The notes under the pieces were generated by a model. That model worked only from the letters and a program-made list of their open reading frames with translations. It was not told the DNA's origin and made no database searches. Below, in pieces: positions 21,162 through 33,797 of a stretch of 64,000 nucleotides of DNA. Within the stretch, counting starts at the first letter, position 1; each line of letters begins with the position of its first letter. The translations under genes and the position numbers were made by a program. Source of the DNA: Cherax quadricarinatus (Eukaryota > Arthropoda > Malacostraca > Decapoda > Parastacidae); contig NC_091293.1 in the NCBI RefSeq assembly GCF_038502225.1, positions 11,584,205-11,648,204 on the forward strand, given 5' to 3'.

Positions 21162-24100
21162 CCCACTTCTGACGGTGGTATTAGCCAGGTCTTCTGGCGG
21201 TGGTATTAGCCAGGTCTTCTGACGGTGGTATTAGCCAGGTCTTCTGACGGTGGTATTAGCCAGGTCTTCTGACGGTGGTATTAGCCAGGTCTTCTGACGG
21301 TGGTATTAGCCAGGTCTTCTGACGGTGGTATTAGCCAGGTCTTCTGACGGTGGTGTTAGCCAGGTCTTCTGACGGTGGTATTAGCCAGGTCTTCTGGCGG
21401 TGGTATTAGCCAGGTCTTCTGACGGTGGTATTAGCCAGGTCTTCTGGCGGTGGTATTAGCCAGGTCTTCTGACGGAGGTATTAGCCAGGTCTTCTGACGG
21501 AGGTATTAGCCAGGTCTTCTGACGGTGGTATTAGCCAGGTCTTCTGACGGTGGTATTAGCCAGGTCTTCTGGCGGTGGTATTAGCCAGGTCTTCTGACGG
21601 TGGTATTAGCCAGGTCTTCTGACGGTGGTATTAGCCAGGTCTTCTGACGGTGGTATTAGCCAGGTCTTCTGACGGTGGTATTAGCCAGGTCTTCTGACGG
21701 TGGTATTAGCCAGGTCTTCTGACGGTGGTGTTAGCCAGGTCTTCTGACGGTGGTATTAGCCAGGTCTTCTGGCGGTGGTATTAGCCAGGTCTTCTGACGG
21801 TGGTATTAGCCAGGTCTTCTGGCGGTGGTATTAGCCAGGTCTTCTGACGGAGGTATTAGCCAGGTCTTCTGACGGAGGTATTAGCCAGGTCTTCTGACGG
21901 TGGTATTAGCCAGGTCTTCTGGCGGTGGTATTAGCCAGGTCTTCTGACGGAGGTATTAGCCAGGTCTTCTGACGGAGGTATTAGCCAGGTCTTCTGACGG
22001 TGGTATTAGCCAGGTCTTCTGACGGTGGTATTAGCCAGGTCTTCTGGCGGTGGTATTAGCCAGGTCTTCTGACGGTGGTATTAGCCAGGTCTTCTGGCGG
22101 TGGTATTAGCCAGGTCTTCTGACGGTGGTATTAGCCAGGTCTTCTGGCGGTGGTATTAGCCAGGTCTTCTGACGGTGGTATTAGCCAGGTCTTCTGACGG
22201 TGGTATTAGCCAGGTCTTCTGACGGTGGTATTAGCCAGGGCTTCTGACGGTGGTATTAGCCAGGTCTTCTGACGGTGGTATCAGCCAGGTCTTCTGGCGG
22301 TGGTATTAGCCAGGTCTTCTGACGGTGGTATTAGCCAGGTCTTCTGACGGTGGTATTAGCCAGGTCTTCTGACGGTGGTATTAGCCAGGTCTTCTGACGG
22401 TGGTATTAGCCAGGTCTTCTGACGGTGTAATTAGCCAGGTCTTCTGACGGTGGTATTAGCCAGGTCTTCTGACGGTGGTATCAGCCAGGTCTTCTGACGG
22501 TGGCATTAGCCAGGTCTTCTGACGGTGGTATCAGCCAGGTCTTCTGAAGGTGGCATTAGCCAGGTCTTCTGACGGTGGTATTAGCCAGGTCTTCTGACGG
22601 TGGTATTAGCCAGGTCTTCTGACGGTGGTATTAGCCAGGTCTTCTGACGGTGGCATTAGCCAGGTCTTCTGACGGTGGTATTAGCCAGGTCTTCTGACGG
22701 TGGCATTAGCCAGGTTTTCTGACGGTGGTATCAGCCAGGTCTTCTGACGGTGGTATTAGCCAGGTCTTCTGACGGTGGTATTAGCCAGGTCTTCTGACGG
22801 TGGTATTAGCCAGGTCTTCTGACGGTGGTATTAGCCAGGTCTTCTGACGGTGGTATTAGCCAGGTCTTCTGACGGTGGTATTAGCCAGGTCTTCTGACGG
22901 TGGCATTAGCCAGGTCGTCCGACGGTGGTATCAGCCAGGTCTTCTGAAGGTGGCATTAGCCAGGTTTTCTGACGGTGGTATTAGCCAGGTCTTCTGACGG
23001 TGGTATTAGCCAGGTCTTCTGACGGTGGCATTAGCCAGGTCTTCTGACGGTGGTATTAGCCAGGTCTTCTGACGGTGGTATTAGCCAGGTCTTCGGACGG
23101 TGGTATTAGCCAGGTCTTCTGACGGTGGTTTTAGCCAGGTCTTCTGACGGTGGTATTAGCCAGGTCTTCTGACGGTGGTATTAGCCAGGTCTTCTGACGG
23201 TGGTATTAGCCAGGTCTTCTGACGGTGGTATTAGCCAGGTCTTCTGACGGTGGCATTAGCCAGGTCGTCCGACGGTGGTATCAGCCAGGTCTTCTGAAGG
23301 TGGCATTAGCCAGGTTTTCTGACGGTGGTATTAGCCAGGTCTTCTGACGGTGGTATTAGCCAGGTCTTCTGACGGTGGCATTAGCCAGGTCTTCTGACGG
23401 TGGTATTAGCCAGGTCTTCTGACGGTGGTATTAGCCAGGTCTTCTGACGGTGGTATTAGCCAGGTCTTCTGACGGTGGTATTAGCCAGGTCTTCTGACGG
23501 TGGCATTAGCCAGGTCGTCCGACGGTGGTATCAGCCAGGTCTTCTGAAGGTGGCATTAGCCAGGTTTTCTGACGGTGGTATTAGCCAGGTCTTCTGACGG
23601 TGGTATTAGCCAGGTCTTCTGACGGTGGCATTAGCCAGGTCTTCTGACGGTGGTATTAGCCAGGTCTTCTGACGGTGGTATAAGCCAGGTCTTCGGACGG
23701 TGGTATTAGCCAGGTCTTCTGACGGTGGTTTTAGCCAGGTCTTCTGACGGTGGTATTAGCCAGGTCTTCTGATGGTGGTATTAGCCAGGTCTTCTGATGG
23801 TGGCATTAGCCAGGTCTTCTTACGGTGGTATTAGCCAAGTCTTCTGACGGTGGTATTAACCAGGTCTTCTGACGGTGGTATTAGCCAGGTCTTCTGACGG
23901 AGGCATTAGCCAGGTCTTCTGACGGTGGTATTAGCCAGGTCTTCTGACGGTGGTATTAACCAGGTCTTCTGACGGTGGTATTAGCCAGATCTTCTGACGG
24001 TGGTATTAGCCAGGTCTTCTGACGGAGGCATTAGCCAGGTCTTCTGACGGTGGTATTAGCCAGGTCTTCTGACGGTGGTATTAGCCAGGTCTTCTGACGG

Positions 24101-27100
24101 TGGTGTTAGCCAGGTCTTCTGACGGTGGTATTAGCCAGGTCTTCTGATGGTGGTATTAACCAGGTCTTCTGACGGTGGTATTAACCAGGTCTTCTGACGG
24201 TGGTATTAGCCAGGTCTTCTGACGGAGGCATTAGCCAGGTCTTCTGACGGTGGTATTAGCCAGGTCTTCTGACGGTGGTATTAACCAGGTCTTCTGACGG
24301 TGGTATTAGCCAGATCTTCTGACGGTGGTATTAGCCAGGTCTTCTGACGGAGGCATTAGCCAGGTCTTCTGACGGTGGTATTAGCCAGGTCTTCTGACGG
24401 TGGTATTAGCCAGGTCTTCTGACGGTGGTATTAGCCAGGTCTTCTGACGGTGGTATTAGCCAGGTCTTCTGACGGTGGTATTAACCAGGTCTTCTGACGG
24501 TGGTATTAGCCAGGTCTTCTGACGGTGGTATTAGCCAGGTCTTCTGACGGAGGCATTAGCCAGGTCTTCTGACGGTTGTATCAGCCAGGTCTTCTGACGG
24601 TGGTATTAGCCAGGTCTTCTGACGGTGGTATTAGCCAGGTCTTCTGACGGTGGTATTAGCCAGGTCTTCTGACGGTGATATTAGCCAGGTCTTCTGACGG
24701 TGGTATTAGCCAGGTCTTCTGACGGTGGTATTAGCCAGGTCTTCTGACGGTGGTATTAGCCAAGTCTTCTGACGGTGGTATTAGCCAGGTCTTCTGACGG
24801 TGGTATCAGCCAGGTCTTCTGACGGTGGTGTTAGCCAGGTCTTCTGACGGTGGTATTAGCCATGTCTTCTGACGGTGGTGTTAGCCAGGTCTTCTGACGG
24901 TGGTATTAGCCAGGTCTTCTGATGGTGGTATTAGCCAGGTCTTCTGACGGTGGTGTTAGCCAGGTCTTCTGACGGTGGTGTTAGCCAGGTCTTCTGACGG
25001 TGGTGTTAGCCAGGTCTTCTGACGGTGGTATTAGCCAGGTCTTCTGACGGTGGTGTTAGCCAGGTCTTCTGACGGTGGTATTAGCCAGGTCTTCTGACGG
25101 TGGTATTAGCCAGGTCTTCTGACGGTGGTATTAGCCAGGTCCTCTGATGGTGGCATTAGCCAGGTCTTCTGACGGTGGCATTAGCCAGGTCTTCTTACGG
25201 TGGTATTAGCCAGGTCTTCTGACGGTGGCATTAGCCAGGTCTTCTTACGGTGGTATTAGCCAGGTCTTCTGACGGTGGTATTAGCCAGGTCTTCTGACGG
25301 TGGTATTAGCCAGGTCTTCTGACGGTGGTATTAGCCAGGTCTTCTGACGGTGGTATTAGCCAGGTCTTCTGACGGTGGTATTAGCCAGGTCTTCTGACGG
25401 TGGTATTAGCCAGGTCTTCTGACGGTGGTATTAACCAGGTCTTCTGACGGTGGTATTAGCCAGGTCTTCTGACGGTGGCATTGGCCAGGTCTTCTGACGG
25501 TGGTATTAACCAGGTCTTCTGACGGTGGTATTAGCCAGGTCTTCTGACGGTGGTATTAGCCAGGTCTTCTGACGGTGGTATTAACCAGGTCTTCTGACGG
25601 TGGTATTAACCAGGTCTTCTGACGGTGGCATTAACCAGGTCTTCTGACGGTGGCATTAACCAGGTCTTCTGACGGTGGTATTAACCAGGTCTTCTGACGG
25701 TGGTATTAGCCAGGTCTTCTGACGGTGGTATTAGCCAGGTCTTCTGACTGTGGTATTAACCAGGTCTTCTGACGGTGGTATTAGCCAGGTCTTCTGACGG
25801 TGGTATTAGCCAGGTCTTCTGACGGTGGTATTAGCCAGGTCTTCTGACGGTGGTATTAACCAGGTCTTCTGACGGTGGTATTAGCCAGGTCTTCTGACGG
25901 TGGCATTGGCCAGGTCTTCTGACGGTGGTATTAACCAGGTCTTCTGACGGTGGTATTAGCCAGGTCTTCTGACGGTGGTATTAGCCAGGTCTTCTGACGG
26001 TGGTATTAGCCAGGTCTTCTGACGGTGGTATTAGCCAGGTCTTGTGACGGTGGTATTAGCCAGGTCTTCTGACGGTGGTATTAGCCAGGTCTTCTGACGG
26101 TGGTATTAGCCAGGTCTTCTGACGGTGGTATTAACCAGGTCTTCTGACGGTGGTATTAGCCAGGTCTTCTGACGGTGGCATTGGCCAGGTCTTCTGACGG
26201 TGGTATTAACCAGGTCTTCTGACGGTGGTATTAGCCAGGTCTTCTGACGGTGGTATTAGCCAGGTCTTCTGACGGTGGTATTAACCAGGTCTTCTGACGG
26301 TGGTATTAACCAGGTCTTCTGACGGTGGCATTAACCAGGTCTTCTGACGGTGGCATTAACCAGGTCTTCTGACGGTGGTATTAACCAGGTCTTCTGACGG
26401 TGGTATTAGCCAGGTCTTCTGACGGTGGTATTAGCCAGGTCTTCTGACGGTGGTATTAACCAGGTCTTCTGACGGTGGTATTAGCCAGGTCTTCTGACGG
26501 TGGTATTAGCCAGGTCTTCTGACGGTGGTATTAGCCAGGTCTTCTGACGGTGGTATTAACCAGGTCTTCTGACGGTGGTATTAGCCAGGTCTTCTGACGG
26601 TTGCATTGGCCAGGTCTTCTGACGGTGGTATTAACCAGGTCTTCTGACGGTGGTATTAGCCAGGTCTTCTGACGGTGGTATTAGCCAGGTCTTCTGACGG
26701 TGGTATTAACCAGGTCTTCTGACGGTGGTATTAACCAGGTCTTCTGACGGTGGCATTAACCAGGTCTTCTGACGGTGGCATTAACCAGGTCTTCTGACGG
26801 TGGTATTAACCAGGTCTTCTGACGGTGGTATTAGCCAGGTCTTCTGACGGTGGTATTAGCCAGGTCTTCTGACGGTGGTATTAACCAGGTCTTCTGACGG
26901 TGGTATTAACCAGGTCTTCTGACGGTGGTATTAGCCAGGTCTTCTGACGGTGGTATTAACCAGGTCTTCTGACGGTGGTATTAACCAGGTCTTCTGACGG
27001 TGGTATTAACCAGGTCTTCTGACGGTGGTATTAACCAGGTCTTCTGACGGTGGTATTAACCAGGTCTTCTGACGGTGGTATTAACCAGGTCTTCTGACGG

Positions 27101-27119
27101 TGGTATTAACCAGGTCTTC
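21162..27119. repeat. 25-bp minisatellite, about 238 copies (6 kb)
   Basis: Unit GACGGTGGTATTAGCCAGG plus TCTTCT. Substitutions such as ATTAACC, GGCATTAGC, GGAGG and TTGGCC mark subtypes, while length changes are practically absent over 6 kb. Marker variants show longer periods: CAGGTCGTCC at 22911, 23261 and 23511 (350 and 250 bp apart), and GCATTGGCC at 25476, 25901, 26176 and 26601, where pairs lie exactly 700 bp (28 units) apart. The ATTAACC subtype dominates the right end, and the array stops at CTTCC just before unique sequence. Confidence 0.98.
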
Positions 27120-27670
27120 CAATGGGCTGCAGAAACCATTACGATGTTCATTGAGGAAAATTTTCAGTTACTCTGCTATGAAATTAATGTAAAATTAAGA
27201 TGTGTAGCGGAAAATATACTAAAACCAGCCAGTAAAGTGAAGAAGAACTGCAAGGAACTGGAAGTGATGGTATTAGATGTTCAAGAAGCACAAAAGTTTT
27301 ATCACAGGTTCAAGATGGAAAATGATTGGCAGTATAACCAGAACCTTCAAAACAAAAAAATGAAAAGCCAGTAATGATGCTTTCTAAGTCACTTGTTCTC
27401 TCTAGACAGGAATGTTGCTGCTGCCTGGTAACAAACCCATCTAAGGCAGAGGAACCCGTACAACTGGAGAATATACAGAGACCCTTCACTGCATGTATAA
27501 ATTCAGTCATTCGGCTAAATTATCTGGAACTTTTAATTAAAGTCCCGTGAACTTTACTTCCTGGAACGTAGGCGGGTAACATACATCATGATTTACACCA
27601 TCGGGAAGAAGGGCCTCTGCAGGCGGTGAGGTGAACCTCCAATGAAAAGCAGCATTGCAATGAGTACCCT
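27120..27670. other. Unique sequence right of the 25-bp array; short unrecognised open frame
   Basis: A plus open frame at 27075-27374 starts inside the array and runs into unique sequence, giving WAAETITMFIEENFQLL and a Lys/Asn-rich end. It has no recognisable domain; its first 14 codons are array sequence and it may be chance. No RNA gene seen. Confidence 0.4.
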
Positions 27671-27935
27671 AAGAAATAACTCAATGAGTGTGAAGGGACC
27701 AAGGTTTCTCAACACCCCTTCATGCATAAGTGGAATTACCAGTACTTTCCTAACTCTTTTCCACAGGGAACTTGATAAGAGTTTCAGGTTATCCAGGCTG
27801 TGATGCCTCTGTTAGAATGCGTGCAGATAGCATCAACAGCCTGTTAAATCAGACCAGCTACCCGTAGGCCTTGTCTGGGACCGGGCCGAGGAGGCGGTGT
27901 CCGCCGAAAGAATCGTCTTCAGGTAATTTTCGGCT
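27671..27935 (+). mobile_element. Degraded LINE 3' end of a second family (plus strand)
   Basis: Plus-strand sequence with GGACCAAGGTTTCTCAACACC, CATGCATAAGTGGAATTACC and, at its end, CTTGTCTGGGACCGGGCCG resembles, from memory, the C-terminal and 3' part of a LINE widespread in decapods (protein pattern GPRxxN..P..I.GI). The reading frame is broken many times. Identity is too low to be sure without a search. Confidence 0.4.
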
Positions 27936-28300
27936 AACCACTGCCTCATTCAAGTTATTCTACTTGTTAACCACCCTGAGACCAAAGAAATACTTCCTTC
28001 CATCTCCTTGGCTCATCTGTCTCTTCTGTTTGCCTTGACCCTGGTCTTTTTAACTCAGTCTGTCCCTAACTACCCTGTCAGTTCCTCTAAGTAAAATTGT
28101 ATGTCGTAATTTTATCTACTTTTGTCTTCCCAGGTTTGGAGTTGCGGCAGTGTTGAGGGCGTGTTTGTGGATTCTGAATGGATGAGTCCCTATAATACCT
28201 GACTACCAGCATAATAATTCTGGGATTCGATCCTCCTTTACGAATAGGTATTAGTTTCTCCCTCATCACCTTGTTAACACTTGTCTCATTCACAGAGACA
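27936..28300 (-). mobile_element. Degraded LINE RT C-terminal fragment (minus strand)
   Basis: ACCAAAGAAATACTTCCTTCC (27980-28000) and the surrounding order parallel the segment of copy B around 29722-29746 (GAAGAAATACTTCCTAAC), and TTGTATGTCGT near 28097 parallels 29850. A minus open frame at 28293-28087 (68 codons, REKLIPIRKGGSNPRIIM) may be part of the same remnant. It is much more diverged than copies A and B. Confidence 0.45.
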
Positions 28301-28477
28301 TAGTCTGTGTGTGACGGTAACCACAGTGGAAAAGTTACTTCCCTAAGTGTGCATCTACGGTGATGGTGGGAGTCTATTAGAAACTTCTAAGAATGCCAGG
28401 AGGTTACTGCAACGCCTCTCGTGTGTGTGTTAGTTACCATTTTGTCCTAGGCACATGTCGATTAGACACTAGGCCTG

Positions 28478-28552
<75 letters not shown>
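28478..28552. repeat. (TG)n microsatellite
   Basis: About 37 uninterrupted TG repeats. It ends at TACCTAATTGTACGCACCTAATTG, the same sequence that follows (TG)n at the 3' end of LINE copy B. Confidence 0.97.
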
Positions 28553-28555
<3 letters not shown>

Positions 28556-28583
28556 CTAATTGTACGCACCTAATTGTGGTTTG
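28553..28583 (-). mobile_element. LINE 3'-terminal remnant next to (TG)n
   Basis: CACCTAATTGTGGTTT at 28567-28582 equals the terminal segment of copy B (29540-29555, CACCTAATTGTGGTTG) and lies in the same relation to a (TG)n tract. Only the last few bases of the element are present, or two tail units side by side (ACCTAATTGT occurs twice). Confidence 0.5.
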
Positions 28584-28670
28584 CTAGGACTGTGTTCTCA
28601 GCTTGCCTCGTTAGGTATTCCTGGATTATATTTGGTTCAGCCTGAATACCATAAGGTTATGATTGGTTAA

Positions 28671-28715
28671 ACCATACCACGGGCGGGACTTAACCCGCGG
28701 TCAGAGAGTTATGAT
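28671..28715 (-). mobile_element. tRNA-derived SINE remnant (box B region)
   Basis: On the minus strand the segment reads CTCTGACCGCGGGTTAAGTC followed by CCGCCCGTGGTATGG. This looks like the T-arm and 3' half of a tRNA with box B (GGTTCGANNCC) short of one base (GGGTTAAGTCCC). I recall the same sequence with an intact box B in crustacean SINEs. The 5' half with box A is absent, so no functional tRNA is claimed. Confidence 0.5.
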
Positions 28716-28976
28716 TGGTTATTGTCTCTCAGAGGTGAGGAGCTTGTTAGTGTCAGTGTGTGTTGTTCCTGCTTGTTGTGTGTGTCTGGCGTCCCTACTG
28801 CCCTTCCTACTGCTGTCTCCTACGCTGTTTCTCGCTCCTGAAGTTCTCCTAGAAGTTCTAGACTCCTCTTACATCCTTGACGTCTTGCAGATTTAAGGAA
28901 GCTGAGGTATACAAAGGTTATAGTTAATCTGACTGTTAACCTGACTCACTAATATAGCTCTCCCTTATATTAGTCT
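28716..28976. other. Spacer, no gene seen
   Basis: Mixed sequence. An open frame at 28663-28896 is hydrophobic (VSVCVVPACCVCLASLLPFL) but overlaps the SINE remnant and has no supporting context. Confidence 0.4.
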
Positions 28977-29285
28977 TTAACCCATTGACTGTCGCGGCCG
29001 TATATATACGTCTTACGAGGTAATGTGTTTGACGTATATATACATGTACAGTGTACTCATAAATTCTAGCGACTTCAAATCAAGCAGGAGAAAGCTGGTA
29101 GGCCCACATGTGAGAGAATGGGTCTGTGTGGTCAGTGTGCACCATATAAAAAAAATCCTGGAGCACGCAGTGCATAATGAGAAAAAAAACTCCGACCGTT
29201 TTTTTAATTAAAATGCCGAATTTGTGGTCTATTTTCATATAGTATTTACGATTGTATTCTCGTTTTCTCGGTCTCACCTGACAGA
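28977..29285 (+). mobile_element. Possible piggyBac-like terminus or MITE
   Basis: TTAACCCATTGACTGTCGCGG at 28977 combines a TTAA target site with a CCC-type end followed by ACTGTCGCG, as in many piggyBac-like elements, then GTATATATACG and its relatives. No transposase frame and no matching inverted end were found before the (TG)n tract, so it would be a truncated or non-autonomous copy. Confidence 0.35.

Positions 29286-30627
<1,342 letters not shown>

Positions 30628-30661
<34 letters not shown>
30628..30661. repeat. (TG)n microsatellite
   Basis: About 17 TG repeats at the truncated 5' boundary of LINE copy B. Similarity to copy A ends at TCCTCCAGT, where the TG repeat begins. Confidence 0.95.
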
Positions 30662-30663
<2 letters not shown>

Positions 30664-31505
30664 AGTACGTGTTACTTATGTAAGGTCCCTAGGGAACGTT
30701 CCGGTGTTCCCAGTGACGTAGAACATTAGTGACGGTGGTGGTCAACTGCTCCTGGTACTACAATATCTGTTGCTGTTTCACCTGGTATTGATGCTGCTGT
30801 TGTTCCTTTTGATAATATTATTACTAGTGTTCTTGATGTTGTTGCTATCGTTGTTTCTGTTGCGACTTCTGGTGCTGTTGTTTGCTGTTATTGCTATGTC
30901 CTTTGTGACTAAAAGTATTGATGTTACTTCTGCTGTTCTTGTTACTGCCATTCCTATTGTTGTTGCTGCTGCTGTTCTGCTATTGATGATACTGTTGCTA
31001 TTTCCGCTACAGTTGACGCAGTTACTGACGCTACTAGTGCTGCTGGTCTCAGCAGTTTTAAAGGATGTAAGGAAGTGGTCGGGAACAGGGTGGAAAAGTG
31101 AAAGATTGATTCAGAAGTGGAGAGGTGAGGAAGTGGTCGGGAAGGGAGTGGATACGTGAGGAAGTGAACAAGGAGCACCGAGGAGTGGAAGCGAATACTG
31201 AAAAAAGGCAGAGCTGGTCTAGAATTTCGCTCTTCGTATCTGGAAAACGTCGTCCTTTCTCAGGAACTCTGACGTAAGATTGAGTTGGTGTGACGCTTCC
31301 TGGGTATGAAGTTCCTTGGGTATGACGCTCCTCGGGGCCCTAGTGTGTGTGTCAGGCAGCACAAGTATCACATGTCTCACACACACACACTGACGGTGAC
31401 CTCCGACGAAATACTTTTTTCTGTGGTTTTTAGTGTTTTCAGGTCAAAGGAACAGACGTGTGAGGTCACAACATGACTTGTGGCATCAGTGGATAGAACA
31501 GAACA
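30662..31505. other. Spacer with degenerate (TTG/CTG)n, no gene seen
   Basis: From about 30725 to 31060 the plus strand is rich in TTGTTG, GCTGCTG and TTACT triplets, a worn trinucleotide repeat; the hydrophobic open frame 30770-31159 follows from that. From 31060 to 31160 GGAAGTGGTCGGGAA occurs twice (31070 and 31129). The rest is unremarkable. Confidence 0.5.
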
Positions 31506-31599
<94 letters not shown>

Positions 31600-31600
31600 T
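31506..31600. repeat. (TA)n microsatellite
   Basis: About 46 TA repeats without interruption. Tyr/Ile open frames in both strands are artefacts. Confidence 0.97.
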
Positions 31601-32458
31601 TATATATTCTTTCTTGAAGGCTTTGTATCCACTTCCCCGAGGCTGTGGGTCGCACAATATACACCAGAGGTGGACACCATCGTATAGTCTCGTGTCCTAG
31701 GTTACATTATTTGTATTTTATTAACTGGTGATTATATTGACCTGTGTGTGACCTTCACCACCTTCCTCTGCTCTCTCTCTCTTGGATTTCATTCATCTGT
31801 TTCCTCTCCGGTCATTCATATCCTCCCTCTCCATTCCTTTATCCCGTCTCTCTCTCTGCTCATTCATCTCCTCCTTCACTTTGCTCTTCACCAGATTGTA
31901 ATCTACTCAGAGACGGAGTAGATTACAATCTTGGCTTGTTAGTTACCAGTTTCACAATAATAACATGAAAACAACTTCAACCGAACTATGGTGCATCCAA
32001 CAAAATAAGCCGACTCTTCGCTGTCACTACTGCCCGGCTCCGGCTGTCACTACGGCCCGGCTCCGGCTGGGTTACCAGCATCTTTGGGAAGTTAAATCAC
32101 CACCACCAGAACCAGACCAAACAAAATGTGAACTTTAGTAGAAGGACAATTGCCACATCTTGCGTTATTATTTACTGGACTGCGATAAAATTAATGAATT
32201 CAGAGACAACGCACTCAGAAATATTGAAAAAATGTCCAAGTATTTTATCCACAGTAATATTTTACCAGCCATTCTGGAAAAAATACCTTGACTTTGCTCA
32301 CTGTCAATAAAGCATTACCACTTAAACATTTTTTCAAGCATACCTTGCTGAAATACATAGTATTTTGTTTATTATTATTGTGAGTATGTGACTTAATTCA
32401 TGTCTGCATAAATAACTCATTACGAATGTAACCGGATGTAAACATGTAAATAGTGTGT
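31601..32458. other. Spacer with a strong hairpin, no gene seen
   Basis: Includes a C/T-rich part (31765-31880), a 16-bp perfect hairpin (separate entry), and a direct repeat with CTGTCACTAC and CCCGGCTCCGG at 32020-32069 in two copies. No open frame with recognisable content. Confidence 0.5.
31893..31931. repeat. Perfect 16-bp inverted repeat
   Basis: AGATTGTAATCTACTC (31893-31908) is followed by 7 bases and its exact complement (31916-31931). The stem contains an inner self-complementary word, GATTGTAATC-like. No T-run follows, so it is not a bacterial-type terminator. Confidence 0.9.
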
Positions 32459-33790
32459 TACCATTGTAATGTGTTGCCCGGTCCCAGGACCCATTATGTA
32501 CCTTTGTAATGTGTTGCCCGGTCCCAGGACCCATTATGTACCTTTGTAATGTGTTGCCCGGTCCCAGGACCCATTATGTACCTCTGTAATGTGTTGCCCG
32601 GTCCCAGGACCCATTATGTACCTCTGTAATGTGTTGCCCGGTCCCAGGACCCATTGTGTACCTCTGTAATGTGTTGCCCGGTCCCAGGACCCATTATGTA
32701 CCTCTGTAATGTGTTGCCCGGTCCCAGGACCCATTATGTACCTCTGTAATGTGTTGCCCGGTCCCAGGACCCATTATGTACCTTTGTAATGTGTTGCCCG
32801 GTCCCAGGACCCATTATGTACCTCTGTAATGTGTTGCCCGGTCCCAGGACCCATTATGTACCTCTGTAATGTGTTGCCCGGTCCCAGGACCCATTATGTA
32901 CCTTTGTAATGTGTTGCCCGGTCCCAGGACCCATTATGTACCTCTGTAATGTGTTGCCCGGTCCCAGGACCCATTATGTACCTCTGTAATGTGTTGCCCG
33001 GTCCCAGGACCCATTATGTACCTCTGTAATGTGTTGCCCGGTCCCAGGACCCATTATGTACCTCTGTAATGTGTTGCCCGGTCCCAGGACCCATTATGTA
33101 CCTCTGTAATGTGTTGCCCGGTCCCAGGACCCATTATGTACCTCTGTAATGTGTTGCCCGGTCCCAGGACCCATTATGTACCTCTGTAATGTGTTGCCCG
33201 GTCCCAGGACCCATTATGTACCTCTGTAATGTGTTGCCCGGTCCCAGGACCCATTATGTACCTCTGTAATGTGTTGCGCGGTCCCAGGACCCATTATGTA
33301 CCTCTGTAATGTGTTGCCCGGTCCCAGGACCCATTGTGTACCTCTGTAATGTGTTGCCCGGTCCCAGGACCCATTATGTACCTCTGTAATGTGTTTCCCG
33401 GTCCCAGGACCCATTATGTACCTTTGTAATGTGTTGCCCGGTCCCAGGACCCATTATGTACCTCTGTAATGTGTTGCCCGGTCCCAGGACCCATTATGTA
33501 CCTTTGTAATGTGTTGCCCGGTCCCAGGACCCATTATGTACCTCTGTAATGTGTTGCCCGGTCCCAGGACCCATTATGTACCTTTGTAATGTGTTGCCCG
33601 GTCCCAGGACCCATTATGTACCTCTGTAATGTGTTGCCCGGTCCCAGGACCCATTATGTGCCTCTGTAATGTGTTGCCCGGTCCCAGGACCCATTATGTA
33701 CCTCTGTAATGTGTTGCCCGGTCCCAGGACCCATTATGTACCTCTGTAATGTGTTGCCCGGTCCCAGGACCCATTATGTACCTCTGTAAT
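32459..33790. repeat. 40-bp minisatellite, about 33 copies
   Basis: Unit contains GTTGCCCGGTCCCAGGACCC and ATTATGTACC. Variation is limited to a C/T change (CTCTG or CTTTG), a few A/G changes and two single changes near 33277 and 33395. No insertion or deletion is visible across 33 units. GGTCCCAGGACC is nearly self-complementary within each unit. Confidence 0.98.
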
Positions 33791-33797
33791 CTTTTGA

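Noticed and set aside
21162..27119. CRISPR array
   Set aside because: Direct repeats have no unique spacers, the unit is continuous, and the sequence is eukaryotic. The same holds for all other arrays here.
27075..27374. 99-codon protein gene right of the 25-bp array
   Set aside because: It begins with array sequence, shows no known domain, and the length is within chance for AT-rich DNA.
30770..31159. 129-codon hydrophobic membrane protein
   Set aside because: It follows from a worn TTG/CTG/ATT triplet repeat and has no further support.
31893..31931. Rho-independent terminator
   Set aside because: The stem is AT-rich with no following T-run, and the sequence is not bacterial.
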